Origin: CAZQLE01 sp964593905
Lineage (GTDB): Bacteria; Chloroflexota; Anaerolineae; Anaerolineales; Anaerolineaceae
DNA length: 46,625 nt
NCBI GenBank assembly: GCA_964593905.1
Contig: CAZQLE010000006.1
Span: 1 to 46,625, forward strand
Direction of reading: 5' to 3'
The stretch's first letter is position 1; each line of letters opens with the position of its first letter. A program made the translations under genes and the position numbers. The notes under the pieces are model-generated. The model worked only from the letters and a program-made list of their open reading frames with translations, was not told where the DNA came from and made no database searches. Positions 45,710 to 46,625 of this stretch are shown piece after piece.

Positions 45710-46625
45710 TTATTTGGTTGGTATTGGTATATGGATTTTCCCTATCTTAATACCAGGAATATCTACATCGATAGCTGGTCCACCAGATTCACTTGTTTCC
45801 CTGAAACCAATTCCACCCCCACCAGGAAGGTCATACCATACCCCTTTATAACCTGGTTTCGGAATCGGTTTAGCATTTACAGTTAAATCCGAGAATATCT
45901 TCCGTAGCTGTGATTCGTTTTCTATGGTCCTGATTTTAGGGTCTTTCCTAAACGTACCAATACGCTCCCCGTTAGGCATTAATACTTCACGTGGGTCTCT
46001 TGGTTTCCATGCGTATCCACATCCAGCACAATCCGGGTCTCCATTAGCGTCTTTTCCGAGAGATAATGGCGTTGAGTTTTTATACGAACCGGTATATCTG
46101 GCTCCTGCAATTCCCATCCAGGCCATTGTGGTCAGGTTTACGAAATTGGTGTAATAGCTGCCCAGATCTTCACCAATCTTCTCTCCCGCCCCTTCAAAAG
46201 CTGCCCCTATGACAAAGCCAGGACTTTTAGCTGGCATTGCAGAAAGGTATGTTGGATTATTATTGATTACAACATTGGCTGCGGCCTGTTCGACGGGATT
46301 AGCAAATGTTTTGCCCGGGCCCCAACTGTTGATAATAACCAGATCACCCGTTGGTTTATCCTCCCGAACAAAAAGATTATCTTCAAGCATAATCATATGC
46401 CCACTGGGATCAGTGTACAGGATCGGGTTCCACTGCACATAAGCAAAGCGGTCATAGGCTACGCTCATTCCCGGCTGCGGCACAATGGTGTCGGCTTGAA
46501 TGAAGTGGTTAAGATAAGGGTCGTAGAAGCGAGCCACGTAGTAATATAGCCCAATCTCGTCCATCTGCGAGAGCTGGCCGGTATATTGGTACTTCGTCGG
46601 GGTCACGCCATTGTCAAACCGCACT
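45710..46625 (-). CDS. Rhs-family polymorphic toxin, 3' end (core end plus variable tip)
   Basis: At least 304 codons; the 5' part lies beyond the right edge. Residues 1-72 are Rhs core ending in 'YTDPSGH'. The tip (about 230 residues) has a Gly/Ala-rich segment ('GAAFEGAGEKIGEDLGSYY'), a Cys pair 'DPDCAGCGYAW' and a compact C-terminal domain with 'YDLPGGGGIGFRETSESGG' and 'AIDVDIPGIKIGKIHIP'. The pattern of an IGxR-x-S-SGG stretch followed by ID-x-x-IPG and KIH near the end resembles nuclease tips of Rhs/CdiA toxins, but I cannot name the class. Immunity candidate directly downstream. Confidence 0.8.
   Translation of the reverse strand, partial: VRFDNGVTPTKYQYTGQLSQMDEIGLYYYVARFYDPYLNHFIQADTIVPQPGMSVAYDRFAYVQWNPILYTDPSGHMIMLEDNLFVREDKPTGDLVIINSWGPGKTFANPVEQAAANVVINNNPTYLSAMPAKSPGFVIGAAFEGAGEKIGEDLGSYYTNFVNLTTMAWMGIAGARYTGSYKNSTPLSLGKDANGDPDCAGCGYAWKPRDPREVLMPNGERIGTFRKDPKIRTIENESQLRKIFSDLTVNAKPIPKPGYKGVWYDLPGGGGIGFRETSESGGPAIDVDIPGIKIGKIHIPIPTK

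Noticed and set aside
1..46625. tRNA, rRNA, CRISPR array, phage genes, transposase
   Set aside because: None seen on reading both strands; small tRNAs cannot be fully excluded without a scan.

Overview
The window looks like part of a metagenome-assembled chromosome of an anaerobic, monoderm-like bacterium, most plausibly Chloroflexota (Anaerolineae). That placement is inferred from gene content: a larB-larE-larC cluster, a very long secreted Ig/PKD-type carbohydrate-active protein, a Wzz/BY-kinase of Gram-positive style, a WapA-like Rhs system and URO-D methyltransferase-type genes. No rRNA, tRNA or CRISPR array is visible, so the assignment is not proven. There is one 100-N scaffold gap (22462-22561).

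Region 1 (1-7460, minus strand) is an exopolysaccharide locus. It holds a truncated Wzx-like flippase, a DegT sugar aminotransferase, a sugar-1-P nucleotidyltransferase, a LegB-like NAD-dependent 4,6-dehydratase, a phosphoglycosyl transferase with unusual domain order, and a Wzz-tyrosine autokinase gene cut by an in-frame amber codon. Region 2 (7463-10750, minus) is a MATE exporter and a five-TM alkaline-phosphatase-superfamily transferase. Region 3 (10942-14855, plus) is larB-larE-larC, which makes and inserts the nickel-pincer nucleotide, followed by a translationally coupled polytopic membrane protein. No larA is in view.

Region 4 (15000-24410, plus) is a promoter with an operator-like palindrome, a structured leader RNA ending in an intrinsic terminator, and one giant gene of about 2,970 codons for a secreted modular protein. 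Its 213-bp tandem repeats contain the scaffold gap; repeat periodicity shows the gap should be 63 bp (or 63 plus multiples of 213), which rejoins the two reading frames.

Region 5 (24557-42441) is an AT-richer island bounded by two same-orientation copies of a 183-bp element, each fused to the same piece of a broken Rhs gene. Inside is a probable 12-gene minus-strand operon. A FrlONM-type ABC importer without an ATPase, a FrlB-type SIS deglycase and a FrlD-type PfkB kinase resemble the Bacillus fructosamine (Amadori product) operon. They are combined with an allantoinase/hydantoinase, two ATZ/TRZ-type amidohydrolases, a BtpA/SgcQ protein, an Asp/Glu/hydantoin racemase lacking its second cysteine, an EamA transporter and a URO-D methyltransferase. 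A GAF histidine kinase and NarL-type regulator sit upstream. The inferred function is uptake, phosphorylation and deglycation of a glycated N-heterocycle or ureide, followed by ring opening or deamination of the aglycone. This combination is the best candidate for an undescribed system in the window.

Region 6 (42644-46625, minus) is an Rhs toxin-tip array: the 3' end of an Rhs gene with a nuclease-like tip, a small immunity candidate, an orphan Rhs cassette with a lipase-like (Ser-Asp-His) tip, and a membrane-anchored propeller protein that is the matching immunity candidate.
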